Source: a virus
DNA length: 47,546 nucleotides
Reading direction: 5' to 3' (one strand)
Virus record (IMG/VR): IMGVR_UViG_3300032073_000051
Location: 1 to 47,546 of that record
Made by a program: the position numbers and the translations under genes. Below the pieces are notes generated by a model. That model was not told the origin of the DNA and ran no database searches. It was given only the letters and a program-made list of their open reading frames with translations. Below, one piece after another: positions 1 through 8,926 of the stretch; position 1 is the first letter of the stretch; each line of letters opens with the position of its first letter.

Positions 1-127
1 TAATGGATACATTAGTTGAAGAGGGTGTCATTGAAGATGACCATTATGATTTTGTTACTGAGATTACCACAGAGTTTGGTGGTATTAATGATGACAACTA
101 TGTTGTTGTAGAAATAAAGGGAGAAGA
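1..127. repeat. Exact 127-nt repeat of 41663-41789
   Basis: The first 127 bases are identical to 41663-41789. The first mismatch is base 128 (A here, G at 41790). An exact match of 127 bases beginning at base 1 of the sequence is what a de Bruijn assembler using k=127 leaves at a contig end. It suggests circular closure rather than a biological terminal repeat. That reading is inference; the identity is seen directly. Confidence 0.9.
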
Positions 128-143
128 ACATGTCACTAAATAA
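1..143 (+). CDS. RusA-like Holliday junction resolvase, C-terminal fragment (5' cut by window edge)
   Basis: The reading frame is open from the window edge to a TAA at 141-143. It encodes the same C-terminal 46 residues as the complete gene at 41398-41805, apart from an Ala to Thr change near the end. Visible residues include the VIEDDHYDFV segment, typical of RusA-family endonucleases, which cleave Holliday junctions. Its stop overlaps the start of the next gene. The truncation is a contig-edge effect, because the full gene appears in the second lap. Confidence 0.85.
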   Translation, partial: MDTLVEEGVIEDDHYDFVTEITTEFGGINDDNYVVVEIKGEEHVTK

Positions 144-528
144 AAGCAAGGACATTAAAGAGATGCGTAAGTTTGATGTTGACCTAGAGTTTGGTCAGCA
201 GTGGGAAAAGTATGTAGATGAGTTGTTCTCTGGTGCTAAGAAGTGTGAGATTAAAACAGAGAGAGACACATGGGCCAAGACCGGCAACATATGTATTGAA
301 GTTGAAAGCTATGGTAAGCCATCAGGGCTAGCCAGCACAGAGGCTGATGTTTGGGTACACAATCTAGTTAAAGACAATGAGTTGTGTGCTAGTCTTGTGT
401 TTAATACAGACAAGCTACGCAAAGTAATCGAAGAGATGAAACCTTTTACAGTCTATGGTGGTGACAACAAAGCATCTAAGCTACACCTAGTAGATATAAC
501 TAAACTACTTAATGCTATCGCAACCTAG
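130..528 (+). CDS. Putative PD-(D/E)XK-type nuclease/resolvase-like protein (lap 1 copy)
   Basis: A 132-residue protein starting at the ATG after GGGAGAAG. Around residues 38-60 it carries an E-x-K element (CEIKTERDTW) followed by a strand (NICIEVES), the usual core of small PD-(D/E)XK nucleases and archaeal-type Holliday junction resolvases. It lies directly after a RusA-like resolvase and overlaps it by 14 nt, so a role in DNA junction or end processing is plausible. It differs from 41792-42190 by one residue (Thr to Asn near the C terminus). It ends converging with the methyltransferase gene, overlapping by 14 bp. Catalytic assignment is inferred from the motif alone. Confidence 0.65.
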   Translation: MSLNKSKDIKEMRKFDVDLEFGQQWEKYVDELFSGAKKCEIKTERDTWAKTGNICIEVESYGKPSGLASTEADVWVHNLVKDNELCASLVFNTDKLRKVIEEMKPFTVYGGDNKASKLHLVDITKLLNAIAT

Positions 529-1159
529 TAATTAACAAGGCATTGCTTCCAGCAGTCCTAACAACACTAAAACCTGTGCCGAGTATAGACTTAACAAAAT
601 TTTCTATTTCGGCATGGGTAAATCCTTTCTGAAAAGTTCCCTTGCCTTTTGAAATAACACCATCCTGATAAGGAATAGGGTTTACTAAAGAATTTAAGTC
701 AGTATCTTTTCTAGTAAGAATAACTGCTTTACCACCCACCTCTAAACTCTTGCCTATAGTTTGAACAGCCTCTACTCTTTCAGCCATTGGTAGTACATTT
801 AACACAGCATTGCTTATAACACCTTTATACTCATTAACTATTTGATTTGGTGAAGTGTATGTAGGCACAAAACCTTTCTTAGCATAAGGCTCAAAAGAAT
901 CAAAGCCAAACTCTTTAGTAGCTATGCCCAATCCAGCACCATAATCTAGTATGTCTGAACCCTTAACACCTTTAAAGTGTTTGTCCATTACCTTCCTGTA
1001 TGTTGCTATAGTGTTAGGCACTTGAGTGTCTCCGGACTTGCTCAGGTCATAGCCCTGCTCTGCCATTTCTATGTCATTGTCTATGCTTTTCTGCATCTCA
1101 GGAAACACTTGTGTCTCCATGAATCCATTACCTGTACCCATTGCACATACCTTAGGCAT
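515..1159 (-). CDS. Class I SAM-dependent methyltransferase-like protein (lap 1 copy)
   Basis: 214 residues. Seen: motif I (DILDYGAGLG, around residues 69-78) for SAM binding, an acidic post-motif strand (FDSFEP) and a motif-IV-like stretch (VISNAVLNVLP), followed by GKSLEVGGKAVILTRK, the usual late strand of class I methyltransferases. The N-terminal 45 residues (MPKVCAMGTGNGF and onward) are outside the catalytic fold and well conserved between the two laps. The gene ends the late operon, immediately after the large internal virion protein (stop and start overlap). The substrate is unknown; DNA, a virion protein or a host component are all possible. The identity of the fold is fairly sure, the role is not. 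Confidence 0.75.
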   Translation of the reverse strand: MPKVCAMGTGNGFMETQVFPEMQKSIDNDIEMAEQGYDLSKSGDTQVPNTIATYRKVMDKHFKGVKGSDILDYGAGLGIATKEFGFDSFEPYAKKGFVPTYTSPNQIVNEYKGVISNAVLNVLPMAERVEAVQTIGKSLEVGGKAVILTRKDTDLNSLVNPIPYQDGVISKGKGTFQKGFTHAEIENFVKSILGTGFSVVRTAGSNALLITRLR

Positions 1160-4100
1160 TAGTCATCTCCTATTGCTTCTGCACCTAGAGCACCAAGACT
1201 ACCTCTAAGTATTAAATCATAAAATTCTTCAGGTCCTTTAGCCATTGTACCTGCAAGACCCTCACCATATAGAGATGCTATAAAGTCATCAAGAGTACCA
1301 ACAACAGGACCACCCATGTATGAGGCCAGTGAAGTCTCACCAACCAATGGTATACCAATAGCACCTACTAAATCAAGAGGGTCACGCTCATAGTCACTAC
1401 CCCTAATCTCATCTTTAATTGCCATAGCTAATGCAGCAGCACCTAGTGCTGTTCCAATCGCAGCTAGAGTAGACATTTGACCCATCAGGTCTGCTGTACA
1501 ACTTTTTGGATTCATCTTTCTTATTGCTCTTTTAGCAATTGTATTGCCAAACAATATAGGAAAAGATTTTAATTGTGAGAACAATTGATAGTCAGGGTTT
1601 GACATCCAAAGTGGTCTGTTAGTAGCAAGTGGTTCAAGAGCAACATCAGTTATCATCTTACGCATCCAAGGCAACATCAAATCTCTTACTCTTGTTTGTG
1701 TACCATCACTCTTTGTTATAATTGTGTTGAGGAAATCATCATTGATTATGTCAATCTTATTTCCACCCGCTCTGTATATAGAAGCAAAGTCTTCTATGGT
1801 CATACCATTTTCTCTAAGCTCTGACTCTAATCTCTTTCTTCTAGCAGGCTTCATTCTTTTTAGTGCCTTAGCCTCGCTCTCTATTCTTTTAAGTGCAGCA
1901 GTTGCAGCCCATCCACGAACAAAGTTAGTGTACTGAGTTAAAAACAAACCAGCAGGCATCCTAAAGAATACATTTACAAATCTATTAGCATCACCTGCAA
2001 ACATCTTCTCAGTTCTTTCTGTATTCTTAGGGTCTAAAGCAAATCCTGTGAGCCTAATCAAATCTCTAGCAAAGTTTGATGTAGCACCCTTACCAACACC
2101 ACCTGAATAAAGACTACGCTTAATACCTGCAAGAGCATGGACAGCCATGGTAGGTGCAGCCTTTAATGTGTTAGCAATACCATTCCTTTGTATTACCCAC
2201 GCAGGTTCTGTGATAGAAGATATGGTAGCCATTCCAAGATACTTAACTGTAGCTACTGCTGCTACTTTTCTCATCAGGTCTTGTCTTGCTCTGCCTGCAT
2301 CATCCTGAGGTCTTTTAAATGTGTGGTGTACAGCATCATACAAGTTCCACATTTGCTGTGCATCCTTGTTTCCTATTACCTTATTCTTTAGTAAGTAGTT
2401 AATGTCTTCATTTAATCTGTTGGCTTTGTCTGAGCCAAACGCTTGTGCGGATGCAAGTCGTGTAGATGTATTCATCAAGTAGTCATTGATAGAAGACATA
2501 GGACTCTTGCTTCTAAACTCATCTGGAATTCTACTAAACCTAGCGTCTCTTTGTTTTTCAAATGATGGTCTGTCTACACCAGTTCTATTGTCTGAACCTC
2601 TTATCTGCTCTGATGTCATTATTGCTGGGTCTTGTCCATTAAGCACTGCATTAAGTATGTCTTGCTTAATAACATCATCTGTTATTCCAACACCCTTCTG
2701 TCTATTACCATTACTGTCTATGTAGCTTTCACCTAAGGTCTCCAAGAAACGCTCAGGGTTAGCCTCAACTGCTTCTCTGTCCCAGCCACGAGTCAAGTAA
2801 TCTTTTTGGTATCCAATCTTTAGACCATCCTTACCTAATGTTTTAGATAAAGACTTATAAACATTGTCATAGTTTTTTCTAGTGGCAGCAATGTCATTAT
2901 TTAATTCTTTAAACTGTTCTTCACCAAGTTGTTTTCTAACTTCGGCTGCAAGAGCAGGGTCAATCTTTTGTTCCATACCTTGTCCAAAGTACTTGTCAAT
3001 GTTTTGACCTACCTTGCTGCCCATCTTACCTACCAGTGGATAAGAGCTTTCCCACTTGTCTCTTATGTTAGCAAACGGTACAACAAACTCACTGATGTTT
3101 AAGTTCTTTAACGCATTAAAAGAAAGTTCTGATTGAAATTCTCCTGTGCCACTTTCGGCAGGAGCAAATCTTCTTAGTGTTCTGTCAAGACGATAGTATG
3201 CCTCACCAGTCTTGGTGTTTGCACGCTGTCTTTCTATCATGTCAGTAGACCTGTTGAGCAAGAAGTCTGTAGTTCCTGTCTTTAGGGCTTGTAGTTTAGT
3301 TTTAGGAAGTCTAGTAAAGTCTACTCTATTAGGTATTACATCTTCGACAGGTATTAGTTCTTTTATTTTAGCATCTAGTTCAGGTCCTTCATACTTGTCT
3401 AGAAGTTCTTGGTATTGTTTGTCGTAGTCTTTTACTCCTACAGCAAACTCATCGCCTGCTTTTTGTAGCTCGCCTAGGTTATAAGCATCTAACCCACGCT
3501 GTGCTTGCTTGGCTTCTCTTTTATTCTGAGTAGCATCTTTGTATCCAGAGATAGAACCAAATGATGTACCACCTGCAAAACCTGCTGCTGATTGTCCTAA
3601 TGTCTCATCCCAACTTAAGTCTTTTCCTTTTGTTTTAGATGTGAGTTCAGCTATTATGTTTTGAGTACCCTCAGTTCCTGCTTCATACAGTCCAATAGCT
3701 GCAGACTTTTTAAGTCCAGTGAAGAATGCATTTGCAAACTGAGTCTTTTCATAGTTGTTTAGTTTACTAGCCCACTGAGTCAGCTGCTCTTTGACATCTA
3801 TCTTAGAGCCGGGTGTAAATCCTTTAGCTACCTTACCGGGAGCAATAGAGTCTAGTGCTGTGTTAAGTGCAGTTGCAAAAAGAAGATTGGCTTTCTCTCC
3901 TGCATCAAAGTCTTTTACTTCTTTGCCTGCATTTTTTACATGTGTTCTTCCAACATCATCTAGGTTCAATAGACCACGAAACAAGCCAGCAGTTGCTATG
4001 GTTGCTCCAACACCAAGACCTGCCACTGCTGCTGCTACTGATGCAGCTACTGTAGCACCCATGCTTGCTGCATTTTCTGATGCTTTTTCAAGTGCCCAAC

Positions 4101-4431
4101 CTACCTTATCCCAACCCTCTGCTTCCAAAAAGCTAGTGTCATACTCAGGCTGGTAATCTTTTTTTCCTAGTTCACCAGATTTTTCTAGATGATTACCCCA
4201 GTCAGATAAGAAAGTACTAGTCCCTAGTATTTCATCAACAGTCTGAAGAGAGCCACCAAATTGTATTTTAAAATTATCCCAGCTAGTAGCAAGAGAGTCA
4301 TTCTTTTTAGATGGTCCGAATGGGTCTCCTGAAACACCAGCAAAGGGGTCTGTTGACATACCAGCAAAGGGGTCTCCTCCACTGTTACCAAACAAATCCT
4401 CTTCTTCTTCTAGACCAAACAAATCAGCCAT
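1159..4431 (-). CDS. Large internal virion / DNA-ejection protein (lap 1 copy, 1090 aa)
   Basis: At 1090 residues this is the longest protein in the window. The N terminus is acidic and carries repeated D-P-F-A-G/D-P-F-G elements. Residues about 100-150 are Ala/Gly-rich and hydrophobic (ASMGATVAASVAAAVAGLGVG), a likely membrane-active segment. The middle is charged and helical, and another Ala-rich hydrophobic stretch (IGTALGAAALAMAIKDEIRG) lies near the C terminus. Size, hydrophobic segments and position at the end of the late operon resemble internal core/ejection proteins of T7-like and marine podoviruses. I see no transglycosylase motif. The start follows AGGAGG. A diverged copy lies at 42821-46078. 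Confidence 0.6.
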   Translation of the reverse strand: MADLFGLEEEEDLFGNSGGDPFAGMSTDPFAGVSGDPFGPSKKNDSLATSWDNFKIQFGGSLQTVDEILGTSTFLSDWGNHLEKSGELGKKDYQPEYDTSFLEAEGWDKVGWALEKASENAASMGATVAASVAAAVAGLGVGATIATAGLFRGLLNLDDVGRTHVKNAGKEVKDFDAGEKANLLFATALNTALDSIAPGKVAKGFTPGSKIDVKEQLTQWASKLNNYEKTQFANAFFTGLKKSAAIGLYEAGTEGTQNIIAELTSKTKGKDLSWDETLGQSAAGFAGGTSFGSISGYKDATQNKREAKQAQRGLDAYNLGELQKAGDEFAVGVKDYDKQYQELLDKYEGPELDAKIKELIPVEDVIPNRVDFTRLPKTKLQALKTGTTDFLLNRSTDMIERQRANTKTGEAYYRLDRTLRRFAPAESGTGEFQSELSFNALKNLNISEFVVPFANIRDKWESSYPLVGKMGSKVGQNIDKYFGQGMEQKIDPALAAEVRKQLGEEQFKELNNDIAATRKNYDNVYKSLSKTLGKDGLKIGYQKDYLTRGWDREAVEANPERFLETLGESYIDSNGNRQKGVGITDDVIKQDILNAVLNGQDPAIMTSEQIRGSDNRTGVDRPSFEKQRDARFSRIPDEFRSKSPMSSINDYLMNTSTRLASAQAFGSDKANRLNEDINYLLKNKVIGNKDAQQMWNLYDAVHHTFKRPQDDAGRARQDLMRKVAAVATVKYLGMATISSITEPAWVIQRNGIANTLKAAPTMAVHALAGIKRSLYSGGVGKGATSNFARDLIRLTGFALDPKNTERTEKMFAGDANRFVNVFFRMPAGLFLTQYTNFVRGWAATAALKRIESEAKALKRMKPARRKRLESELRENGMTIEDFASIYRAGGNKIDIINDDFLNTIITKSDGTQTRVRDLMLPWMRKMITDVALEPLATNRPLWMSNPDYQLFSQLKSFPILFGNTIAKRAIRKMNPKSCTADLMGQMSTLAAIGTALGAAALAMAIKDEIRGSDYERDPLDLVGAIGIPLVGETSLASYMGGPVVGTLDDFIASLYGEGLAGTMAKGPEEFYDLILRGSLGALGAEAIGDD

Positions 4432-4444
4432 ACTTACTTACCTC

Positions 4445-5515
4445 CTAAGTGAAATCCCACCAGCTTTTTTCTTCCTCTTCCTCTGGATTATCTATTTGTT
4501 TCCTAGGGTCTTTGTCTGGATTTCTTGCATAATAAAGTGCTTTAGCATTTTCAAAAGTAGGTAGTTGTCCTGCCATTGCAAGCTCATGCATCAAAGCATT
4601 GATGGCATTACCTCTAGCTTGGGCTGCTGCTGATTTTTCATCTTTCTCCATTCCACCAAATCCTAATATGTTATTACCACCATCAATATATATTTGTTTA
4701 GTAATTTCAGATGGACTTAGAATCATATTCTTTAGTGCGGTATAGTTTTTTGCATTGCCTTTTGCAGATGCTGCTGCGTTAGCTGCCCATACCTTAGCAG
4801 GCATGTCTACTGCTGCTCTTCCTTTGGGTGTCCTGCCATAGTAATCCATAAGCTGTCCTAGTCTCATAAGCCTAGTGTCAGCCTTATCACTACTCATACT
4901 TTCCATCCACCACTTTGGGTCTTTTATATTGTTTGTTAGCTTTTCCATTTTGCTAACTTCTTTAGGTGCACTGTTTAACTGCTCTCTTCTTTGAGCATCA
5001 TTCATGTATGCAGGTTCAGTTTTTTCTTTAGTCTCTGTTGTAGTGTCATCACCACCTAACATACCCATTAACTGTGTCAAGCTAAGTCCTGCACCTCCTG
5101 CCCAAGATGTTAGTTTCATTGGGTCAAGCTCCCACTTTCCGGGATTAGCTTTGTTCCAAGCAGCTTGTTGTGACTTGTTCATTATAGGATACTTTGGCCT
5201 TTCAGGCTGATTAAATCTTTTAAACAATTTATTCTTCAAACCTGCTAATCTTTTTATATTGTCAGGGTCTTTTATTCTATTCTTTGCGTAGTTAAATCCA
5301 CCTCTTATAAAGGGTGCTGCTAAAGCAAGTCCACCTGCTGCTAACTGTGTTCCTCTACTAACTGGCTCAATGCTAAGTCTTTGAAGAGGCTCTTCTTTAG
5401 GAGCACCTTCCATAGAAATTTGTGGTGCTGCATTGTTTTGCCATGTACTACCTATAGGGCAACTACCAAAAGCTCCCGGAACTACTTGACCGTTATCATC
5501 TCTTACACAAGGCAT
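4445..5515 (-). CDS. Unknown virion-associated protein (356 aa)
   Basis: Not recognised as a family. It starts at an ATG preceded by AAAGGAGA, with the N terminus MPCVRDDNGQVVPGAFGSCP. A short hydrophobic stretch (around residues 57-70, QLAAGGLALAAPF) is followed by basic residues, and the protein ends in an acidic run and KSWWDFT. It lies between two large proteins of the injection/tail end of the late operon, so a virion role is likely. In the second lap, the gene at the same place (46091-47546) is a different protein, although it also ends in KKSWW plus a few residues. This locus therefore looks strain-variable. Confidence 0.55.
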   Translation of the reverse strand: MPCVRDDNGQVVPGAFGSCPIGSTWQNNAAPQISMEGAPKEEPLQRLSIEPVSRGTQLAAGGLALAAPFIRGGFNYAKNRIKDPDNIKRLAGLKNKLFKRFNQPERPKYPIMNKSQQAAWNKANPGKWELDPMKLTSWAGGAGLSLTQLMGMLGGDDTTTETKEKTEPAYMNDAQRREQLNSAPKEVSKMEKLTNNIKDPKWWMESMSSDKADTRLMRLGQLMDYYGRTPKGRAAVDMPAKVWAANAAASAKGNAKNYTALKNMILSPSEITKQIYIDGGNNILGFGGMEKDEKSAAAQARGNAINALMHELAMAGQLPTFENAKALYYARNPDKDPRKQIDNPEEEEEKSWWDFT

Positions 5516-5540
5516 TACTTGTCTCCTTTATTAAATTTCA

Positions 5541-7700
5541 TTATCTACCCCCTACCAATTGAAAGTTGGGAGGTCCGTAGCTAGTATATCCCGGTGCTCC
5601 ACCCGGACTAGCAAACACAGTAGGTGCTGGTGTTGGTCTAGGAGCTGGTGGTCTAAATATGCTAGGTATACTAACTGTAACTGGGGCTGGTTTTGGGTTG
5701 TCATCTACTCCTAAATAGTTTGAACCAATCATCATGTCATCTGCCAGCAATCCTTTTTTAAACATTTCATACATTTCTTTTCCTTCTTGGTTTCCACTGT
5801 CTTCATTAATAAAAGAAGGTAAAGGCTGTGGATTTACAACAGGCTGAACAACTGGATTTGCAACAGCATCTTGATAAGCTATTTCACTAGGAGACATATC
5901 AAGTGTAAATGGATTAATCTGTATGTTTCCAGCATAACCAGTTGTTGTTGCTGGTGGAGAAACTGCTTGAACAAATCCAGCGTTAGCGTTACCAGTATTA
6001 CCAGAACTAATAAAATCATAACCATATTTAAACAATTCATCAAAGCCAACTTTAGGAGTTGGTGAGTAATTGTCACTAGGATACGTCTGTCCAAGGTCTA
6101 TTGTAATACCATTCTGCGACATAGCGTCTAGGTCTGACTGTGTTAAGTCTCCTAAAGGAGTTTTTACTACAATCTCTTCATCCTTTGGGTCATAAAATAT
6201 ACCACCCGGCTCAAACAACTCAGGGTTTGTTCCCTTAGCTTGTTCTTTTGGAGTCATGGGTTTAGATACAATTAAGTTGTCTTCGTCATATGGGTCACTT
6301 GTGGTTGTTACAAGGTTAGAACCATCCCCATAATCAGCAGGAAAACTAGGCATGAAAGTCTGATTTGATTGTACTAAATCTATTTCTGGCACAGTTCTTG
6401 GGTCTACATATATACCTCTGTATTGTTGTGTCTCTTCATTAGGATTTCTCATAATGTTATTAGGTAAAGAACCACCTACCATCTGGTTGGCTGTTTTAAA
6501 ATTACCTTGATTAGATTGAGAACCACCATAAGCAAATGCACCATCATCATTAGGATTCATGTCATACGAGCCTTCAAACACTTGCTCTTCACCACCTATC
6601 ATTGTAGGAGATGTCATTGTGTCATATATACTAGGTCCAACTGGGCTCATAGCATTGTTAGCACCTACTGTATACTGCGTGCCATATATACTAGGTCCAA
6701 CTGGGCTCATAGCATTGTTAGCACCTACTGTATACTGCGTGTCATATATACTAGGACCACCAGTAGGGCTAAATCTTTCCATTCTAGCATTATCAAATCT
6801 AGCTTGGTCTGCTGCACTTATTGTTCCGTTGTTTGTATAGTTAGGTAATCCAATGTCTGGTCCTTGGTCAGCTTGGCTTACAAGAAAATCAGGATTCATA
6901 CCATTAAATCCCGGCATGCTGGCTTGCTTAGTTGAACTTACTTCTGTTCCTGTTCCGGGGAATAATGTGCTAGGTGCATCTCCGGGAGCAATTCCCATTT
7001 CAGCTATTGTCTCAGCATAAGTTAAATCATTGCCCCCATTGCCAGTTCCAGTGCTATTGCTAGTGTTGGTGTTAGTGTTATTGCTAGGAGGTATCTGTGG
7101 AACTCCATCTGGCATAGTCACAGGTGGTAAAGTAATAGCAGTGTCTGCAACTCCCGGCTCAACAAACCCTTCACCAAACTGTCCTTCATAATAGAGGTTA
7201 GGACCCGGAGGTGTACCATACACACCATAATCCATAGGAAGTCCTTGACCATATGTATACTCAGGAACTCCACCCGGTCCTTCGTAGTTAAACAAAGATG
7301 CGTTGTTAAATGCTTCCATGCTTGGGTTGTATATAGTGCCTGATGGTGTACGCTGTCTTAAATCTTGTGACAAGAAAGGGCTTGAAGTAGTTGCAGTATT
7401 ATTGGCAACAAAATCAGGACCAATGTTTCCCGGTCTAGGTGTTACATTAGAATCAGTTTCAAAATCTTCTGGAAACATGGCTATACTAGAGTTGTAAGGA
7501 ACTCCATCTAGACCATACTTCCATCCTGCGTCTGCCATCTCTGGAGTTATAGTAGTAGGTCCTTTAAACTCGTCTTTAAGTGAATCAAACATGTCGTTTA
7601 TTTTGTAATCAACATACACATCAGTTGCATAGTTTTTAACAGGGTCAATTACATTGTCACTTAACCATTCCGTTCCAGTGTGAAATATATTATGTGCCAT
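5541..7700 (-). CDS. Large low-complexity virion-associated protein with 20-residue tandem repeats (719 aa)
   Basis: The 719-residue protein is rich in Asn, Pro, Gly, Thr and Ser, with few predicted helices. It begins MAHNIFHTGTEWLSDNV and contains two tandem 20-residue units (GPSIYGTQYTVGANNAMSPV type) plus a partial third near the middle. The C terminus is Pro-rich (PAPRPTPAPTVF). No known catalytic motif is visible. Its position between injection-type proteins and its composition suggest a structural or adhesive virion component. The start follows AAGGAGAATAA. Confidence 0.55.
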   Translation of the reverse strand: MAHNIFHTGTEWLSDNVIDPVKNYATDVYVDYKINDMFDSLKDEFKGPTTITPEMADAGWKYGLDGVPYNSSIAMFPEDFETDSNVTPRPGNIGPDFVANNTATTSSPFLSQDLRQRTPSGTIYNPSMEAFNNASLFNYEGPGGVPEYTYGQGLPMDYGVYGTPPGPNLYYEGQFGEGFVEPGVADTAITLPPVTMPDGVPQIPPSNNTNTNTSNSTGTGNGGNDLTYAETIAEMGIAPGDAPSTLFPGTGTEVSSTKQASMPGFNGMNPDFLVSQADQGPDIGLPNYTNNGTISAADQARFDNARMERFSPTGGPSIYDTQYTVGANNAMSPVGPSIYGTQYTVGANNAMSPVGPSIYDTMTSPTMIGGEEQVFEGSYDMNPNDDGAFAYGGSQSNQGNFKTANQMVGGSLPNNIMRNPNEETQQYRGIYVDPRTVPEIDLVQSNQTFMPSFPADYGDGSNLVTTTSDPYDEDNLIVSKPMTPKEQAKGTNPELFEPGGIFYDPKDEEIVVKTPLGDLTQSDLDAMSQNGITIDLGQTYPSDNYSPTPKVGFDELFKYGYDFISSGNTGNANAGFVQAVSPPATTTGYAGNIQINPFTLDMSPSEIAYQDAVANPVVQPVVNPQPLPSFINEDSGNQEGKEMYEMFKKGLLADDMMIGSNYLGVDDNPKPAPVTVSIPSIFRPPAPRPTPAPTVFASPGGAPGYTSYGPPNFQLVGGR
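6622..6756. repeat. 60-bp in-frame tandem repeat (2 units plus a partial)
   Basis: Two 60-bp units (6622-6681 and 6682-6741) are nearly identical, and a partial third runs to about 6756. The period is a multiple of three, so each unit adds 20 residues to the 719-aa protein. Near-identity at nucleotide level indicates recent duplication or ongoing homogenisation, so copy number may vary between strains. Confidence 0.9.
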
Positions 7701-7709
7701 TTATTCTCC

Positions 7710-8519
7710 TTAACCGAATCCTAAACCCATTAGACTAGCAGCTTGTGCTAATCCTCCGACATTACTCATAAAACTTGCACCCGGAGTTGTACTCATTTGT
7801 TGTCCAGTGGCTGGTACTAAAGGACTAAATCCTGAAATGCCCTGTTGATACTGTCTAAATTTATCATACGGTAAGTTCTGTTCAAACTGCTGTCGTGCCA
7901 TAGCATCTTTTATTAAGCCTTGTTCTCTAGCTTGCTGTTGCATTCCTGATTGGTTCAGCATTCCATAAGGACTAAATCCAGCACCCATCAATGAACCTGT
8001 CTGTCCTAATGTTCCTAGTTGTTGGTTAAGACCTTGACCATAAGCATTGCTATATACTTGTGCTGCTGCTTGGTTGGCTGAGTCTGCTGCTCCTGCTATA
8101 GCATTGCCTTCTGCAATGCCTTGTCTACCACCACCATAACCACCTGATGCAATAGCACTGTGTCCTATATTTGATAAACTGTCATAAACACCTCCCATTG
8201 CCCTGTCTGCTGCTGCTTGTGCCATGTTATTTACATAAGGGTTGTTGGCTACATCTAGCATGTCAGCACTAGTACCTCTTTGATAAGCACTTAATGCAGG
8301 GTTCATAATACTAGGAGCACCTTTTATGGCAAAGTCTCTTATACCTTGCTGTGATGTTAGCTGGTCTGGTGTAAATCCTGCTCGTGTCTGGCCAGTGTAG
8401 TACTCAGGGCTGTAGTTGTTATATAAATTTTTAGCTTCTTCAAAACCACCTTCCATGTAGGGTACAGCCACATCCCACGGGTCGGCATTTACAGTTGATG
8501 TATCTGGACTCTTTGACAT
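7710..8519 (-). CDS. Putative DNA-injection / tail-associated virion protein (269 aa)
   Basis: A 269-residue protein rich in Ala, Gly, Gln and Asn, with a long low-complexity centre and the Gly-rich element ASGGYGGGRQGIAEGNA around residues 123-139. It ends in a hydrophobic Gly/Leu stretch. Similar Ala/Gln-rich proteins are common injection or internal virion proteins next to the large ejection protein in podoviruses. That role is inferred from composition and position. The start ATG overlaps the stop of the upstream GNAT-like gene (TAATG). Confidence 0.55.
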   Translation of the reverse strand: MSKSPDTSTVNADPWDVAVPYMEGGFEEAKNLYNNYSPEYYTGQTRAGFTPDQLTSQQGIRDFAIKGAPSIMNPALSAYQRGTSADMLDVANNPYVNNMAQAAADRAMGGVYDSLSNIGHSAIASGGYGGGRQGIAEGNAIAGAADSANQAAAQVYSNAYGQGLNQQLGTLGQTGSLMGAGFSPYGMLNQSGMQQQAREQGLIKDAMARQQFEQNLPYDKFRQYQQGISGFSPLVPATGQQMSTTPGASFMSNVGGLAQAASLMGLGFG

Positions 8520-8926
8520 TATTTTATCTCCTTAGCGAATAGTCGTGTTACTTCTTTATAGTCTATATCTTTGAGTACTTTTCCCCAGCCTTTGCGACCA
8601 AACAATTCTACATACTCACAGTTGTGTTGCTTTCCAAATGCGTTTAAGAGTGCATCTGCTTCATCTCTCCATGTATGGAACTCATCGCCACCCAACAGGA
8701 TGACACAGAGCAAATTCTTTTGTGGATACTTAGCTATCTTTGTAACAAAAGCACCCTTAGCTTTCTTTCCTACTTTTACCCAGAGCTGCATATCCTTTGA
8801 TTTACAAGCACTTTTTATGTCAGTAATACTATACTCACCTAAACCATGTTTCAGTGCTGCATTCAAGTATTCTTCAACGAGAGGCCACCAGACCTCTACA
8901 CTCTCTCCCTTAATCCCTTCAATCAA
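8519..8926 (-). CDS. GNAT-fold acetyltransferase-like protein
   Basis: A 135-residue protein with the layout of small phage proteins of the GNAT superfamily. It has strands in the middle (LWVKVGKKAKGAFVTKI; LLCVILLGGDEFHTW), a helix (EADALLNAFGKQHNC), then a final strand and the YVELFGRKGWGKVLKD element near the C terminus. The canonical acetyl-CoA loop is not obvious, so activity may be absent or altered. Such genes recur between tail genes in marine and enteric podoviruses. It overlaps its neighbours by a few bases at each end. Confidence 0.55.
   Translation of the reverse strand: MIEGIKGESVEVWWPLVEEYLNAALKHGLGEYSITDIKSACKSKDMQLWVKVGKKAKGAFVTKIAKYPQKNLLCVILLGGDEFHTWRDEADALLNAFGKQHNCEYVELFGRKGWGKVLKDIDYKEVTRLFAKEIK

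Noticed and set aside
1-528. Biological direct terminal repeat of the phage
   Set aside because: Only 127 bases match exactly and then strain-like differences accumulate; a true terminal repeat in one particle should be identical throughout.
3791-4156. Long plus-strand open frames within the minus-strand internal virion gene
   Set aside because: They are shadows of Ala/Gly-rich codons; the same shadow appears in lap two, and no ribosome site is present.
515-4431. True duplication of methyltransferase and internal virion genes
   Set aside because: The order, exact 127-nt junction at base 1 and gradual divergence fit assembly wrap-around better than two gene copies in one genome, though long reads would be needed to exclude it.
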